A stretch of DNA of 64,000 nucleotides, taken from contig CAKZVK010000014.1 of assembly GCA_937921825.1 (NCBI GenBank), positions 37,492 to 101,491 of the forward strand, in the 5' to 3' direction. Every line of letters begins with the position of its first letter. Position 1 is the first letter of the stretch. The translations under genes were made by a program, and so were the position numbers. The notes below the pieces were generated by a model. It did no database searches and was not told where the DNA came from. It saw nothing but the letters and a program-made list of their open reading frames with translations. Below are positions 37,289 to 46,628 of this stretch, piece by piece. The stretch is from an uncultured Saprospiraceae bacterium. Lineage in GTDB: Bacteria > Bacteroidota > Bacteroidia > Chitinophagales > Saprospiraceae.

Positions 37289-38260
37289 ATGAGAATTAAG
37301 GCTCTTAGCATACTTACAATGATCTCCATGGTCATATTAGTTTCAAGTTCGCTATTCGGACAGCTAAGAACTCAAAACTCTCTTTATCTAGTCGATCTGT
37401 ACCAAATCAATCCTGCATTTGGTGGTCTAGAAAGGTCTCTGCATGCTAATTTCAATTATCGTGATCAATGGTCTGGATTTGACCAAAATCCTGTTCACCT
37501 TAAGGTCAATGCCCACTTACCTTTGTATCTCTTAGAGGGTGGTGCTGGAATCTCTATGCAAACTGATAAGCTCGGAGGACTTTCTATGAACTCATTCAAG
37601 GTATCATATAACAACATCAGAAAGACCGCGTTTGGAATAATATCGGGAGGCTTAGGTCTAGGATTTACTACCACTAATCTGGATGGAAGTGTCTTACTAA
37701 CCCCAGAGGGCATCTATGAAAACAATACAATAGAGCACAATGACCCTATACTGGTTAGCGAGGGGCTTAGTGGGACTAGACTGGATTATGATCTAGGTAT
37801 TTTCATAGGAATGGAAGCCTTAGATATCAGTCTCAGTCTCAGTAATTTATTTTTACCAAAGTTTGATGTTCAAAACATAAACATTACGAATCCTAATATC
37901 GTCAATTTGTTTATTCGTAAACCACTCTTTATCAGAGATTTAGTATTCGTCCCGTCAGTACTAATCAAAACTGATTTTCTCAGCTATCAAACTGAGATAT
38001 CTTGCCTCATTAAGAATGGCAGTGTTTTTGGAGGATTAAGCTTACGCGGTTATAGCAAGAGATCATTCGACTCAGTCGTATTTCTGGGAGGCATAAAGAT
38101 TAATACAAATTATACTCTTTCCTACAGTTACGATGCTGGAATAAGCAGTCTGAGAACTATTTCTCAAGGTGTCCATGAAGTCAATGTTAGTTATAATCTT
38201 AATAAATTGATTGGAGTAGGTTTACCTCCAGAAATCATCTATAATCCTAGAAACTTATAA
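37289..38260 (+). CDS. PorP/SprF-family type IX secretion outer-membrane protein
   Basis: The 323-residue protein has a signal peptide (1-25, ending SSLFGQ) followed by the family hallmark: LYLVDLYQINPAFGGLERSL, then NFNYRDQWSGFDQNPVHLKV. Many beta strands form an outer-membrane barrel. PorP/SprF proteins work with T9SS to deliver or tether specific surface proteins, especially those with type B sorting domains, and are often encoded beside their cargo. Here it lies just upstream of gldKLMN. That matches the porP-K-L-M-N arrangement known from Porphyromonas, so it is likely the core PorP rather than a cargo-specific SprF. Confidence 0.92.
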   Translation: MRIKALSILTMISMVILVSSSLFGQLRTQNSLYLVDLYQINPAFGGLERSLHANFNYRDQWSGFDQNPVHLKVNAHLPLYLLEGGAGISMQTDKLGGLSMNSFKVSYNNIRKTAFGIISGGLGLGFTTTNLDGSVLLTPEGIYENNTIEHNDPILVSEGLSGTRLDYDLGIFIGMEALDISLSLSNLFLPKFDVQNINITNPNIVNLFIRKPLFIRDLVFVPSVLIKTDFLSYQTEISCLIKNGSVFGGLSLRGYSKRSFDSVVFLGGIKINTNYTLSYSYDAGISSLRTISQGVHEVNVSYNLNKLIGVGLPPEIIYNPRNL

Positions 38261-38319
38261 GTTTCAAATTTTTCATTAGTTGGTTATAATACCATTGATT
38301 ATTAATCCGTTATAGTAAT

Positions 38320-38414
38320 GCTTGTAAGAAAAACAAGCAGGGCAATATTAACTTAGCGGATTCTTTTGTAGTTAAGTAACAAAGTTTATTTTTACAATCT
38401 TCGTCATAGAAGAT
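38320..38414 (+). other. Two hairpins in the leader region before gldK
   Basis: GCTTGT and ACAAGC pair across 38320-38338, and ATCTTC and GAAGAT pair across 38397-38414 with loop GTCATA. They lie within the 186-bp spacer between the PorP-like gene and gldK. Neither has a T tract. They could be messenger-leader structures or regulator sites. Confidence 0.35.
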
Positions 38415-38446
38415 GTAATCATAATTGGCAAAATCAGTTAAATAGC

Positions 38447-39679
38447 ATGAAAAAACAAGCATTGTTTTTTATGGGCTTAGTATTACTATTACTAAGTTCA
38501 TGTGGAAGAGAGCAAACTGGGGAATTAGTAGGTGTTCAAGATAGACCTAGTTGGAATGGATTGAATCCATTTGGAATGGTCTACGTCCCTTCTGGTACAC
38601 TTACGATCGGTCAGAGTGACCAGGATATCTTTAATACCCATACTCAGAGACCAAAATCTATCTCAATTTCTGGATTCTTTATTGATGACACAGAAATCAC
38701 TTGTAATGAATATAGACAATATGTTCACTGGGTGAAAGATTCGGTCGCGCACTCAATCATGGGTGACTTCTACGAAGATGAATTCGGCAACGAAAAAATA
38801 GACTGGGAACTAGAACTAGACTATTCAATGGAGGAGCTAGATGAAATGTATTACGAGGGTGACATGAAAATATCTGATACAGAAAGAGCCCTAGATACAC
38901 GACAGCTAGAATACGCCTACAAGTGGATAGACTGGAGAAAAGCGGCACACAGCCCAGATGTTGTAAGATCTCAATTACTTAATGAAAGAAAAGTAAATGT
39001 CTATCCAGACACCTTAGTTTGGATTAGAGATTTTTCTTACTCATACAATGAGCCAATGACCAGAAATTACTTCTGGCATCCAGCATTCGATGACTATCCT
39101 GTAGTCGGAATAGATTGGCCACAAGCTAAAGCATTCTGTCACTGGAGAACACATATGTGGAACTCAATGAAAGGAGATGAACCTAACACTGAAGAGTTCA
39201 GACTTCCGACTGAAACAGAGTGGGAATGGGCTGCAAGAGGTGGAAGAGCTATTGCTCCTTACCCTTGGGGTGGCTACTATATCAGAAATGCTAAAGGTTG
39301 TCTATTGGCTAACTTCAAACCAGGAAGAGGAAACTATCCTGAAGATGGTGGATACTATACTGTAAAAGCGGATGCTTACTTCCCTAATGATTACGGACTA
39401 TACAACATGTCAGGTAACGTAGCTGAGTGGACAGAAACTGCTTACCACCCTAATGCTTATCAGCACCAGCATGATATGAATCCTGACATGAAATATGATG
39501 CTAAGGAAGATGATCCAGAATCATATAAAAGAAAGGTTATCAGGGGTGGTTCGTGGAAAGACATTTCTTACTACTGCCAGACTGGTACTAGAAATTGGGA
39601 ATACCAAGACACTACTAAATCTTACATAGGATTTAGATGTGCACTTACTTTCCTCGGAAGATCGATGAACGACTTCTAA
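38447..39679 (+). CDS. gldK: GldK, T9SS ring lipoprotein
   Basis: The 410-residue protein has a lipoprotein signal with Cys19 (LLLLLSSCGRE) and a formylglycine-generating-enzyme-like fold. Landmarks are GMVYVPSGTLTIGQSD at about 45, FFIDDTEITCNEYRQYV, FRLPTETEWEWAARGG near 245, YGLYNMSGNVAEWTETAYHP and RGGSWKDISYYC. GldK (PorK) forms the periplasmic ring with GldN beneath the outer membrane and is needed for secretion and gliding. The catalytic role of the fold is not retained in family members. It is first of gldK-L-M-N. Confidence 0.96.
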   Translation: MKKQALFFMGLVLLLLSSCGREQTGELVGVQDRPSWNGLNPFGMVYVPSGTLTIGQSDQDIFNTHTQRPKSISISGFFIDDTEITCNEYRQYVHWVKDSVAHSIMGDFYEDEFGNEKIDWELELDYSMEELDEMYYEGDMKISDTERALDTRQLEYAYKWIDWRKAAHSPDVVRSQLLNERKVNVYPDTLVWIRDFSYSYNEPMTRNYFWHPAFDDYPVVGIDWPQAKAFCHWRTHMWNSMKGDEPNTEEFRLPTETEWEWAARGGRAIAPYPWGGYYIRNAKGCLLANFKPGRGNYPEDGGYYTVKADAYFPNDYGLYNMSGNVAEWTETAYHPNAYQHQHDMNPDMKYDAKEDDPESYKRKVIRGGSWKDISYYCQTGTRNWEYQDTTKSYIGFRCALTFLGRSMNDF

Positions 39680-39742
39680 ATTCAACTAAGAACACTATTT
39701 AAATTTATAATCGGTTATTACTAACTTTTAAACATCTAACTA

Positions 39743-40345
39743 ATGAGTTTTATCAAATCAAAAGGATTTAAGTACATCAAAAACATGATCATTGGTGTAG
39801 GGGCATCTGTTGTTATGATTGGTGCACTAGCAAAAATTCTATCTCACCCACTTGGTAATATCCTTATTACTGCTGGTCTACTAACTGAGGCATTCTTATT
39901 CTTCATGTTAGGAATTCTACCTCCAGAAAAGGATTACTATTGGGAAAAACTTTACCCAGGTTTAGAAAATTATAACTCTAGCATTACACCACTTACTGCA
40001 GGTGAGCAATCAGGTCCAGGGAGACCTCTTAATGCTGACTCTGTTGAAAACAACCTCGGTGGCATGCTAAATGAGTTGCAAAATATGTCTACTAGTCTAG
40101 GAAGCCTAAAGGCCCTTCAAGAAGTAGATTTCAGCGAAACAAAAGGTCAACTAGAGGGAATGTCTAACTTCTACTCTAAAATGAATGATGCAATGGCTAC
40201 TATGAGTGAAACAGTAGAAACACTAAACGAAGCTAACGATGGTGCTAGACAATATAAAGACAACATGGCTTCATTAAATAGTAACCTTACTTCGTTGAAC
40301 TCTGTATACGGAAACGTATTAGGTGCTTTCAATAAAGGTGTTTAA
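39743..40345 (+). CDS. gldL: GldL, T9SS/gliding motor inner-membrane subunit
   Basis: GldL with GldM forms the proton-driven motor powering T9SS and gliding. The 200-residue protein has two N-terminal membrane helices (about 15-32 and 37-58). Glu49 in TAGLLTEAFLFFML lies at the very position of the key protonatable glutamate described in Flavobacterium johnsoniae GldL. The linker PPEKDYYWEKLYPGLE follows, then a Ser/Thr-rich cytoplasmic tail with coiled-coil character (about 110-190). It sits between gldK and gldM, with spacers of 63 and 41 bp. Confidence 0.96.
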   Translation: MSFIKSKGFKYIKNMIIGVGASVVMIGALAKILSHPLGNILITAGLLTEAFLFFMLGILPPEKDYYWEKLYPGLENYNSSITPLTAGEQSGPGRPLNADSVENNLGGMLNELQNMSTSLGSLKALQEVDFSETKGQLEGMSNFYSKMNDAMATMSETVETLNEANDGARQYKDNMASLNSNLTSLNSVYGNVLGAFNKGV

Positions 40346-40386
40346 GGGAATTTTCATATTTATTAACTAAGTAAAAAAGATAAAAT

Positions 40387-41973
40387 ATGGCAATTCCTAA
40401 GGAACCCCGCCAACTCATGATTAATATCATGTACTTGGTATTAACTGCCCTACTGGCATTAAATGTTTCTGCAGAGGTTTTCAATGCATTCAAGATTGTA
40501 GACAAAGGACTTCTGAAGTCAAACAAAGCTTTAGATTCCTCTAATGAAGGTATGGTAGAAGGTATCAGAGATGCCGCCAAGACTAAGGCTTCACTAGCTA
40601 CCTATGCAGAACGTATAGACCCTATTAGAGCTAAGTCAAAAGAGCTTACAGCTTACCTACAAGATATAGTAGATAAGATGATAGACGATAATGGTACTGG
40701 TGGTTACATAGAAGATCCACAGACTGGACTACAAAAGCTAAAGAAAGAAAAAGATTACGGTGTTACTACTAGAATCCTTGTAATGGACCCTGATGGTAAT
40801 CCTGGTGTTGGAGAGGAAATAAAAGCTAAGCTTGAACAGTTTAGAAATGACATGCTTCAATATGTGGATGAGCCAGAAAGAGCTGGATTTACAAAAGAAA
40901 TAGCGGTTCAGATTGATGATGAAACATGGAAGAAAAAAGATAAAGCTTCTTGGTCTCACATGAACTTTGACCATATGCCTCTTCAGGCTGTAATTCCGAT
41001 TTTTAGCAAATACATCAATGATGTAAAAGCTACTGAATCTGCAGCACTGAATTACCTAGCAGGTAAGGTAGGATCAGGTGGTGCTACTGTAGTACTAGAT
41101 AAGTACCAAGTAGTTTCAGCTCCTAAGAAGTCTTACATCATCAAAGGTGAAAAGTATGAAGCTGACCTATTCTTAAGTGCATCTGCTGGAGGTGACTCTA
41201 ATACAGGAATTAGAATTTCTGTAAACGGAAAGAACCTTCCTCTTAATGCTGACGGTCAAGCAAAGTATACTACTACTGCATCTTCTAATGGTGAGAAAAC
41301 TTATAAAGCAACAGCTTCTCTTACGGATCCAGTAACTGGAGAAACTAAGAACTTCACTAAGACTTTCTCTTATGAAGTAGGTGAAAGATCAGTTGCCGTT
41401 TCTGCATCAAAAATGAATGTATTCTATATCGGTGTAGATAATCCTGTAGAGGTATCTGCCGCTGGTGTAGCTTCCAGTGATGTAAAAGTAAGCATGAGTG
41501 GTGCTGGAGGTGGAAAGATCAAGCCTAATGGTAAAGGAGGATATACTGTAAATGTAACCTCACCAACCAAAAAGAACGAATATGCAAATATCAACGTTTC
41601 TGCGCCAGGTCTTAATGACAAGAAGTTATTCAGAGTAAAAAGAATTCCTGATCCAATACCAAAACTATCTAGAAGTAGAGGTGGTGCAATGCCAAGTGGA
41701 GAATTCAAAGCTCAATTAGCAATATACCCTGACCTTCCTAATTTCGATTTTGAAGCAAAGTGTACTATCGCTGGATTCAGAGTTGTAAGAGTAGCTAAGA
41801 GACAAGATGCTGAACCTGCTGAAAACAGAGGCGGTAAATTTACTGGAGCTGCTGCAGCGTTAATAAAGAAAGCTAAGCCTTCTGACAAGTACTTCTTTGA
41901 AAACATCAAATGTAAGTGCCCAGGAGACCAAGCAGCTAGAGACTTAGGTCAAATGGTATTTAATATCAGATAA
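40387..41973 (+). CDS. gldM: GldM, T9SS/gliding motor subunit spanning the periplasm
   Basis: The 528-residue protein begins MAIPKEPRQLMINIMYLVLT, a single N-terminal membrane helix preceded by the conserved arginine (Arg8) that pairs with GldL. The rest is periplasmic: a helical first domain (about 40-225), then beta domains with repeated phrases such as DKYQVVSAPKKSYIIKGE and MNVFYIGVDNPVEVSAAGV. GldM transmits motion from the GldL motor to the GldK/GldN ring. Length and order fit the family. Confidence 0.96.
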   Translation: MAIPKEPRQLMINIMYLVLTALLALNVSAEVFNAFKIVDKGLLKSNKALDSSNEGMVEGIRDAAKTKASLATYAERIDPIRAKSKELTAYLQDIVDKMIDDNGTGGYIEDPQTGLQKLKKEKDYGVTTRILVMDPDGNPGVGEEIKAKLEQFRNDMLQYVDEPERAGFTKEIAVQIDDETWKKKDKASWSHMNFDHMPLQAVIPIFSKYINDVKATESAALNYLAGKVGSGGATVVLDKYQVVSAPKKSYIIKGEKYEADLFLSASAGGDSNTGIRISVNGKNLPLNADGQAKYTTTASSNGEKTYKATASLTDPVTGETKNFTKTFSYEVGERSVAVSASKMNVFYIGVDNPVEVSAAGVASSDVKVSMSGAGGGKIKPNGKGGYTVNVTSPTKKNEYANINVSAPGLNDKKLFRVKRIPDPIPKLSRSRGGAMPSGEFKAQLAIYPDLPNFDFEAKCTIAGFRVVRVAKRQDAEPAENRGGKFTGAAAALIKKAKPSDKYFFENIKCKCPGDQAARDLGQMVFNIR

Positions 41974-41993
41974 TAATTTAAATAGTTCAAAAC

Positions 41994-42848
41994 ATGTTCA
42001 AACAACTATTAATTACATCAGTAGCCTTATTACTTTGCTCTACCCTAGTAGGACAAATAGTTACTGAATCAGGTACACCTCTTGAAGACATCTATGTAGA
42101 TGGTGTAGTAAAGAGAAGTCTTGTAGAAGAAGCGCCAGTAATCGAATATGATTATGTAAGAGAAGCTGATGTAGTATGGGAAAGAAAAGTCTGGAGACTT
42201 GTAGATACAAGAGAGAAAATGAATATCGCTTGGAGAAGTCCTCATAAGCCATTCTTCTCTATCCTTAGAGAGATTGCAGAAAATGGTGATGCAGCTACTT
42301 TCAAGGATGAGTATTTCAAAGAGCCTCTTACTGTAGATGAGATAGATGCTAAACTAAACAGAATAGATACAACTGTAGTTTGGGATCCAGATACCTATGA
42401 GGAGAAGGTGCAGGTTGTTAGAAATGAAATCAACTGGGAAGACATCAAGCAGTTTAGAATGAAAGAAGTATGGTACTTTGATAAAGAGCTATCTACTTTC
42501 AAATCTAGAATCCTAGGTATCGGCCCTATCCTTCAAAGTATAGATCCTGATACAGGAGAATTTAAGTATCAAGAAGTTCTTTTCTGGATGTATTATCCTG
42601 AAGCAAGATATTCTCTTGCTAGATATAGAGTACAGAATGGAAACAATGATATCGCTCCGATGTCTTGGTACGATTTATTCGAGACTAGATTTTTTGCAAG
42701 TTATATCTTGAAAATCTCTAACCCACTTGATCTTCGTGTAAAGGATGTATTCTATGGTTACGATAGAGAAGGCATCGATAGACTTTTAGAGTCAGAAAAA
42801 ATCAAAGCCGAACTCTTTAATTTTGAACATGATCTTTGGGAGTATTAA
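41994..42848 (+). CDS. gldN: GldN, T9SS ring component
   Basis: The 284-residue protein has a signal peptide (about 1-20, ending LVGQ). It then has the GldN/PorN pattern: VWERKVWRLVDTREKMNIAW near residue 65 and the late WYDLFETRFFASYILKISNP near 225. GldN binds GldK in the periplasmic ring. It starts 20 bp after gldM and is followed at once by a strong terminator, so gldKLMN is a closed unit. GldJ, which often precedes gldK in gliders, is not in this window. Confidence 0.95.
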   Translation: MFKQLLITSVALLLCSTLVGQIVTESGTPLEDIYVDGVVKRSLVEEAPVIEYDYVREADVVWERKVWRLVDTREKMNIAWRSPHKPFFSILREIAENGDAATFKDEYFKEPLTVDEIDAKLNRIDTTVVWDPDTYEEKVQVVRNEINWEDIKQFRMKEVWYFDKELSTFKSRILGIGPILQSIDPDTGEFKYQEVLFWMYYPEARYSLARYRVQNGNNDIAPMSWYDLFETRFFASYILKISNPLDLRVKDVFYGYDREGIDRLLESEKIKAELFNFEHDLWEY

Positions 42849-42868
42849 TATTCCTAATAAAATAAATC

Positions 42869-42903
42869 AAAGCCTGGTTCCTTCATTGGAATCAGGCTTT
42901 TTT
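42869..42903 (+). terminator. Rho-independent terminator after gldN
   Basis: AAAGCCTGGTTCC and GGAATCAGGCTTT pair (one G-T) around a short loop and end in a run of six T. It lies 21 bp after the gldN stop. The remaining 93 bp up to the convergent gene at 42996 hold nothing I recognise. Confidence 0.9.
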
Positions 42904-42995
42904 CATGCAGTAGCGCCTTCGGAAATAAAGCGCCCTCTTATCGAACTAACAAATAGCACGAAGGCTCTTACTCCCCGGATCCTATTTGAATCGAT

Positions 42996-44318
42996 CTATA
43001 TACTTCTGAGTTGCTTTCTATACTCCCAAATCAGAACTGCGATCATAGTAGAATACTCGAGAGCTATGAGATACATGTTCTGTGTAAAATCTAGAGTAGC
43101 ATAGGTAGAATAACTAAGTACAATCAAAGCACTCCATGCGACAAACCATCTATAGGAAGTAAATAATCCACAGAAGATGAGCATGATGAGATACCACGGA
43201 TGTACTGTCGTAGCTAGAAACAAATAAATCGCAAAGCAGTAAAACATTCTAGACAACAGTACTTTCATGCTAGTGAGCTCTTTACTGAAACTGATCTTCA
43301 ATATTAGACCAAGGGAAATCAAACTCAACAAAGGCCCTATTATAGCTATCTGATTATATCCAGTAAGTAGCTTTCCTATATAGCGTAATAAGTAATAGAC
43401 GCTAGCATTGAACTCAAATTTCTGGAAATATAAATTGAGGCTAGAAAAGAAATGCCCGATATCTAAGCCTATAAGAAAAGGAAAGAAGGATACTAATAGG
43501 ATGGAAGTTAAGCCACCAAAAAATTTAATCCTCTGGCTATTATTATCTAGGTAACAAAGAAATAGAGGTACAAACATCAAAGGCAATAGCTTCACCCCTA
43601 CAGAGAGCGCAAGAGCCCCCCCAGAAAAGAGATACTTCTTCTCGCTTAGTAAGAGTAAGGAAAAAGCTAAGAAACAAACCATAAGCCCCTCATAGTGCAC
43701 TTGTCCCCCCACTTCCATGATCACAAGTGGATTAAGAAAATACAATAAGGCTAGATAGGCGGGCTGTTGCATTTTTCTGAGCAATTGCATCAATGCTGCC
43801 AACAAACCTATATCAGCAATGAATAAAATCGCTTTCATCACCATAGCTGAAGTCGCTAGAGACCATGAATCTCCCAAGGTAGATAGGTAGAATACCAACT
43901 GGCTGATAGGTGGATAAATGGTGAAATACTCTTGTGAATTCATGGAGTTGTACAGCTCTGAAGCCCACTCTCCTACTCTCCCACTAGACATTAATTCTGA
44001 AGGTAGATAGCTGAGTGGATGAATCCCGTCATGTATCAGCCGACCATCCCAAAGAAATCTATAAATGTCATTAGAAAGATTGGGGAATGCATACAACAAG
44101 ATCACCCTCAATAAGATGCCTATCCCAACTGCTGCACTAATAGATAGGCGTCCTTTCGATGCACTGTATATCAAGTATATAAAAGTCGCAAAGCCTACAA
44201 GGTAATGGATTATTATATTAGTAGAATCATCTTGCTGAACCCAATGACCTAATATGAACATCGCAACCACATAGATCAGAGCAGCCAAAAGAAGTAACAA
44301 GGTACTGAAGCGATTCAT
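42996..44318 (-). CDS. Polytopic GT-C-type glycosyltransferase (mannosyltransferase-like)
   Basis: The 440-residue protein has about ten to twelve hydrophobic helices. An early loop reads LSNDIYRFLWDGRLIHDGIH, an acidic motif typical of GT-C polyprenyl-phosphate-sugar-dependent transferases in the GPI-mannosyltransferase/DUF2029 neighbourhood. Such enzymes add sugars to lipid-linked or protein acceptors on the periplasmic side. It is the last gene of a three-gene minus run in which the first gene resembles a polyprenyl-phosphate sugar synthase, so substrate supply is plausible. Donor and acceptor are unknown. Confidence 0.75.
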   Translation of the reverse strand: MNRFSTLLLLLAALIYVVAMFILGHWVQQDDSTNIIIHYLVGFATFIYLIYSASKGRLSISAAVGIGILLRVILLYAFPNLSNDIYRFLWDGRLIHDGIHPLSYLPSELMSSGRVGEWASELYNSMNSQEYFTIYPPISQLVFYLSTLGDSWSLATSAMVMKAILFIADIGLLAALMQLLRKMQQPAYLALLYFLNPLVIMEVGGQVHYEGLMVCFLAFSLLLLSEKKYLFSGGALALSVGVKLLPLMFVPLFLCYLDNNSQRIKFFGGLTSILLVSFFPFLIGLDIGHFFSSLNLYFQKFEFNASVYYLLRYIGKLLTGYNQIAIIGPLLSLISLGLILKISFSKELTSMKVLLSRMFYCFAIYLFLATTVHPWYLIMLIFCGLFTSYRWFVAWSALIVLSYSTYATLDFTQNMYLIALEYSTMIAVLIWEYRKQLRSI

Positions 44319-44343
44319 CGCATAAAATTAGCTGAAATAGTCT

Positions 44344-45825
44344 TTAGTTACTTTGGACAGAGTGCTTGACAGATAAGAAAAAGATACTGCCATAGCCTAG
44401 AAATAACATCACATGTAGTATCAGAAAAGAAGTGTGCCCTATCCTAATACCCGCTACAATAGCCATCAGAAAGTAAAGGGTGAATAATCCCTCCAGTACT
44501 GTGATATAAGAGATGTTCCTGCTCGAGTATTTAGAACGTTTATAGCTATCGGATATATTTCTGATATCAAATTTGGGAGTTCTAATAAAGGCAGATTTAC
44601 GTCCTAAATAACCTTGTATTACTGCTAATGAATTATGTAGCGACAAGCCCATACTGAGAGCAAGGAATACTGGGAATATAAAGATGAACTTAATGATAGC
44701 CTTTAATTTATTTCTCTGTTCCCAAGCCTTCCCGACATTTGCTACATAGTATACTATGCTGACCAAGACAGTACTCAGTAGAAACATACTCATTATAGAA
44801 AGATCAACATTCAGTGGATTAATGAGAAATACCAGAGGTACACTAAAGACACCAAGCAAGAACACCAATAGGAATACAGAGCTCCCCAATAGGTGAGTCG
44901 TCGCATGGATTTTTTTACCCAAGCTCAGCTCACTAGACCATACCTGAGGTAAGAGCTTTCTTGCGGTTTCTGCTCCCCCTTTCATCCATCTATGTTGCTG
45001 AGACTTAAGCCCTTTCATCTCCACAGGTAACTCTGCAGGAGATAAAGTATCTTCTAGAAATGCGATCGTCCACCCCTTGAGTTGGGCTCTATAGCTTAGG
45101 TCCAAGTCTTCGGTAAGCGTATCAGCTTCCCATCCACCAGCATCTTCTATAGTTTCTTTTCTCCAGAGTCCTGCAGTACCATTAAACTGTAATAAAAAGT
45201 TACCCATCGCTCTACCCTTTTGTTCTACAGTAAAGTGAACATTAAGTTGGAATGCTTGCAGCTCTGTAAGGATAGAATAGTCTTGATTAATGTGTCCCCA
45301 TCTAGTCTGTACAACCCCTATTTTCGGATCACTGAAGTAAGGAATAGTCCTCTGAAGAAAGTCAGGCTTAGGTAGGAAATCTGCATCGAATATTGCAATG
45401 AACTCTCCCTTGGCATTAGGGGTGGCTTCCTTTAATGCTCCTGCCTTATAGCCCTTTCGGTCTGTTCTCGTTACTAGTTTTATATCAAAACCCTGCGCTT
45501 TGTACTCATCTACCTTTCTGCTGGTGAGAGACAAAGTCTCATCGGTACTATCATCTAAGACCTGAATCTCTAGCTTGTGCTTAGGGTAATCAAGTTTTGT
45601 GATATTATCTATGAGTCTCTCTACCACATAATATTCATTATACATAGGTAGCTGGACCGTTACCATTGGATACATTTCAAGTTTCATCTCGCCATCCAAT
45701 GGATCTATGTCTTTCCTGTTTCTGAGATAATGAGTCAGCAAATGAAACTGTATTATACAATAGATACCTATGAAGACTAAGCAGCCGAGGTAGATAGACA
45801 TTACTATGTATCCGGTTATACTCAC
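44344..45825 (-). CDS. Membrane glycosyltransferase family 2 (cellulose-synthase-like/CslA-type)
   Basis: The 493-residue protein starts at GTG immediately after the upstream stop. It has an N-terminal membrane helix (about 5-28), then a processive GT2 domain with VQLPMYNEYYVVERLID, the nucleotide-sugar aspartates in QVLDDSTDET, FIAIFDADFLPKPDF, the acceptor-side TEDLDLSYRAQLKGW, and the QxxRW-type motif SQQHRWMKGGAE. Several C-terminal helices follow. This is the architecture of glucan/mannan synthases of the CslA/BcsA kind. It lacks a PilZ domain. It likely makes a surface polysaccharide, but the sugar is undetermined. Confidence 0.9.
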   Translation of the reverse strand: MSITGYIVMSIYLGCLVFIGIYCIIQFHLLTHYLRNRKDIDPLDGEMKLEMYPMVTVQLPMYNEYYVVERLIDNITKLDYPKHKLEIQVLDDSTDETLSLTSRKVDEYKAQGFDIKLVTRTDRKGYKAGALKEATPNAKGEFIAIFDADFLPKPDFLQRTIPYFSDPKIGVVQTRWGHINQDYSILTELQAFQLNVHFTVEQKGRAMGNFLLQFNGTAGLWRKETIEDAGGWEADTLTEDLDLSYRAQLKGWTIAFLEDTLSPAELPVEMKGLKSQQHRWMKGGAETARKLLPQVWSSELSLGKKIHATTHLLGSSVFLLVFLLGVFSVPLVFLINPLNVDLSIMSMFLLSTVLVSIVYYVANVGKAWEQRNKLKAIIKFIFIFPVFLALSMGLSLHNSLAVIQGYLGRKSAFIRTPKFDIRNISDSYKRSKYSSRNISYITVLEGLFTLYFLMAIVAGIRIGHTSFLILHVMLFLGYGSIFFLSVKHSVQSN

Positions 45826-46509
45826 CTATAGAAATTTAAATATTGTCCATAAAATTTTATGCCCTGCCAGTATAGTTCCTTTGATCGTTCCAGAGATTTT
45901 AGATATACCTATACGTCTTCTGTAGCTTACTGGAACTTCGATCGTTTTCATTTTTAGTTTAGCTGCTTTTACTTGCATCTCTACGGTCCACCCAAAATCC
46001 TTATCCTGCATATCTAGTTCCATAAGTCTATTGTACTTAATAGCCCTAAACGGCCCAAGATCCGTAAACTCATATCCGTAAAATACTTTTATCAAGGTAG
46101 TTGCAAGCCAATTGCCGAAGACTTGCTGGACTGTCATAGAGCCCTTTTCCATATTCCCTAGGGCTCTAGAACCGATGACCATATCCATACCTTGATTTTT
46201 AATAGGGTCAAGTATATTCTCTATTTCTTCAGGAAAATCGGAATAGTCACCATCCAGAAATACAACCACATCTGGTATGATAGCATTAGTCTTAAGATGA
46301 TGCATCCCTCTTAAGCATGCACTACCATATCCTGCTTTCATTTCATCGACAACGATAGCTCCAGCATTTCTAGCGACGGAGGCTGTATTATCCTTACTGT
46401 TGTTATTACATACCACTATATCTCTGACAAGTGTCTTAGGGATATCATTAATCACAAGACCAATAGAATCTTCCTCATTGTAAGCAGGTATAATAATGTC
46501 AACTATCAT
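45826..46509 (-). CDS. Glycosyltransferase family 2, polyprenyl/dolichyl-phosphate sugar synthase-like
   Basis: The 227-residue protein is a short GT2 enzyme with VDIIIPAYNEEDSIGLVIND at the N-terminus, VVFLDGDYSDFPEEIENI (the DXD-like site) near residue 85 and TDLGPFRAIKYNRL near 155. There are no obvious membrane helices. The family makes polyprenyl-phosphate mannose or glucose from nucleotide sugars. As first gene of the minus run it could supply the lipid-linked donor for the GT-C enzyme two genes downstream. The next start is directly adjacent to its stop. Confidence 0.88.
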   Translation of the reverse strand: MIVDIIIPAYNEEDSIGLVINDIPKTLVRDIVVCNNNSKDNTASVARNAGAIVVDEMKAGYGSACLRGMHHLKTNAIIPDVVVFLDGDYSDFPEEIENILDPIKNQGMDMVIGSRALGNMEKGSMTVQQVFGNWLATTLIKVFYGYEFTDLGPFRAIKYNRLMELDMQDKDFGWTVEMQVKAAKLKMKTIEVPVSYRRRIGISKISGTIKGTILAGHKILWTIFKFL

Positions 46510-46628
46510 TTTCTATGAACAGTACAAATCTAGTTTTTTATAATATTTATAAAGGTCTATTCAGGACAATTAGAGCTTATTAATGATAATTTTACATTAT
46601 CCAAGATTATAAACTTTAAAGAGGTTTT

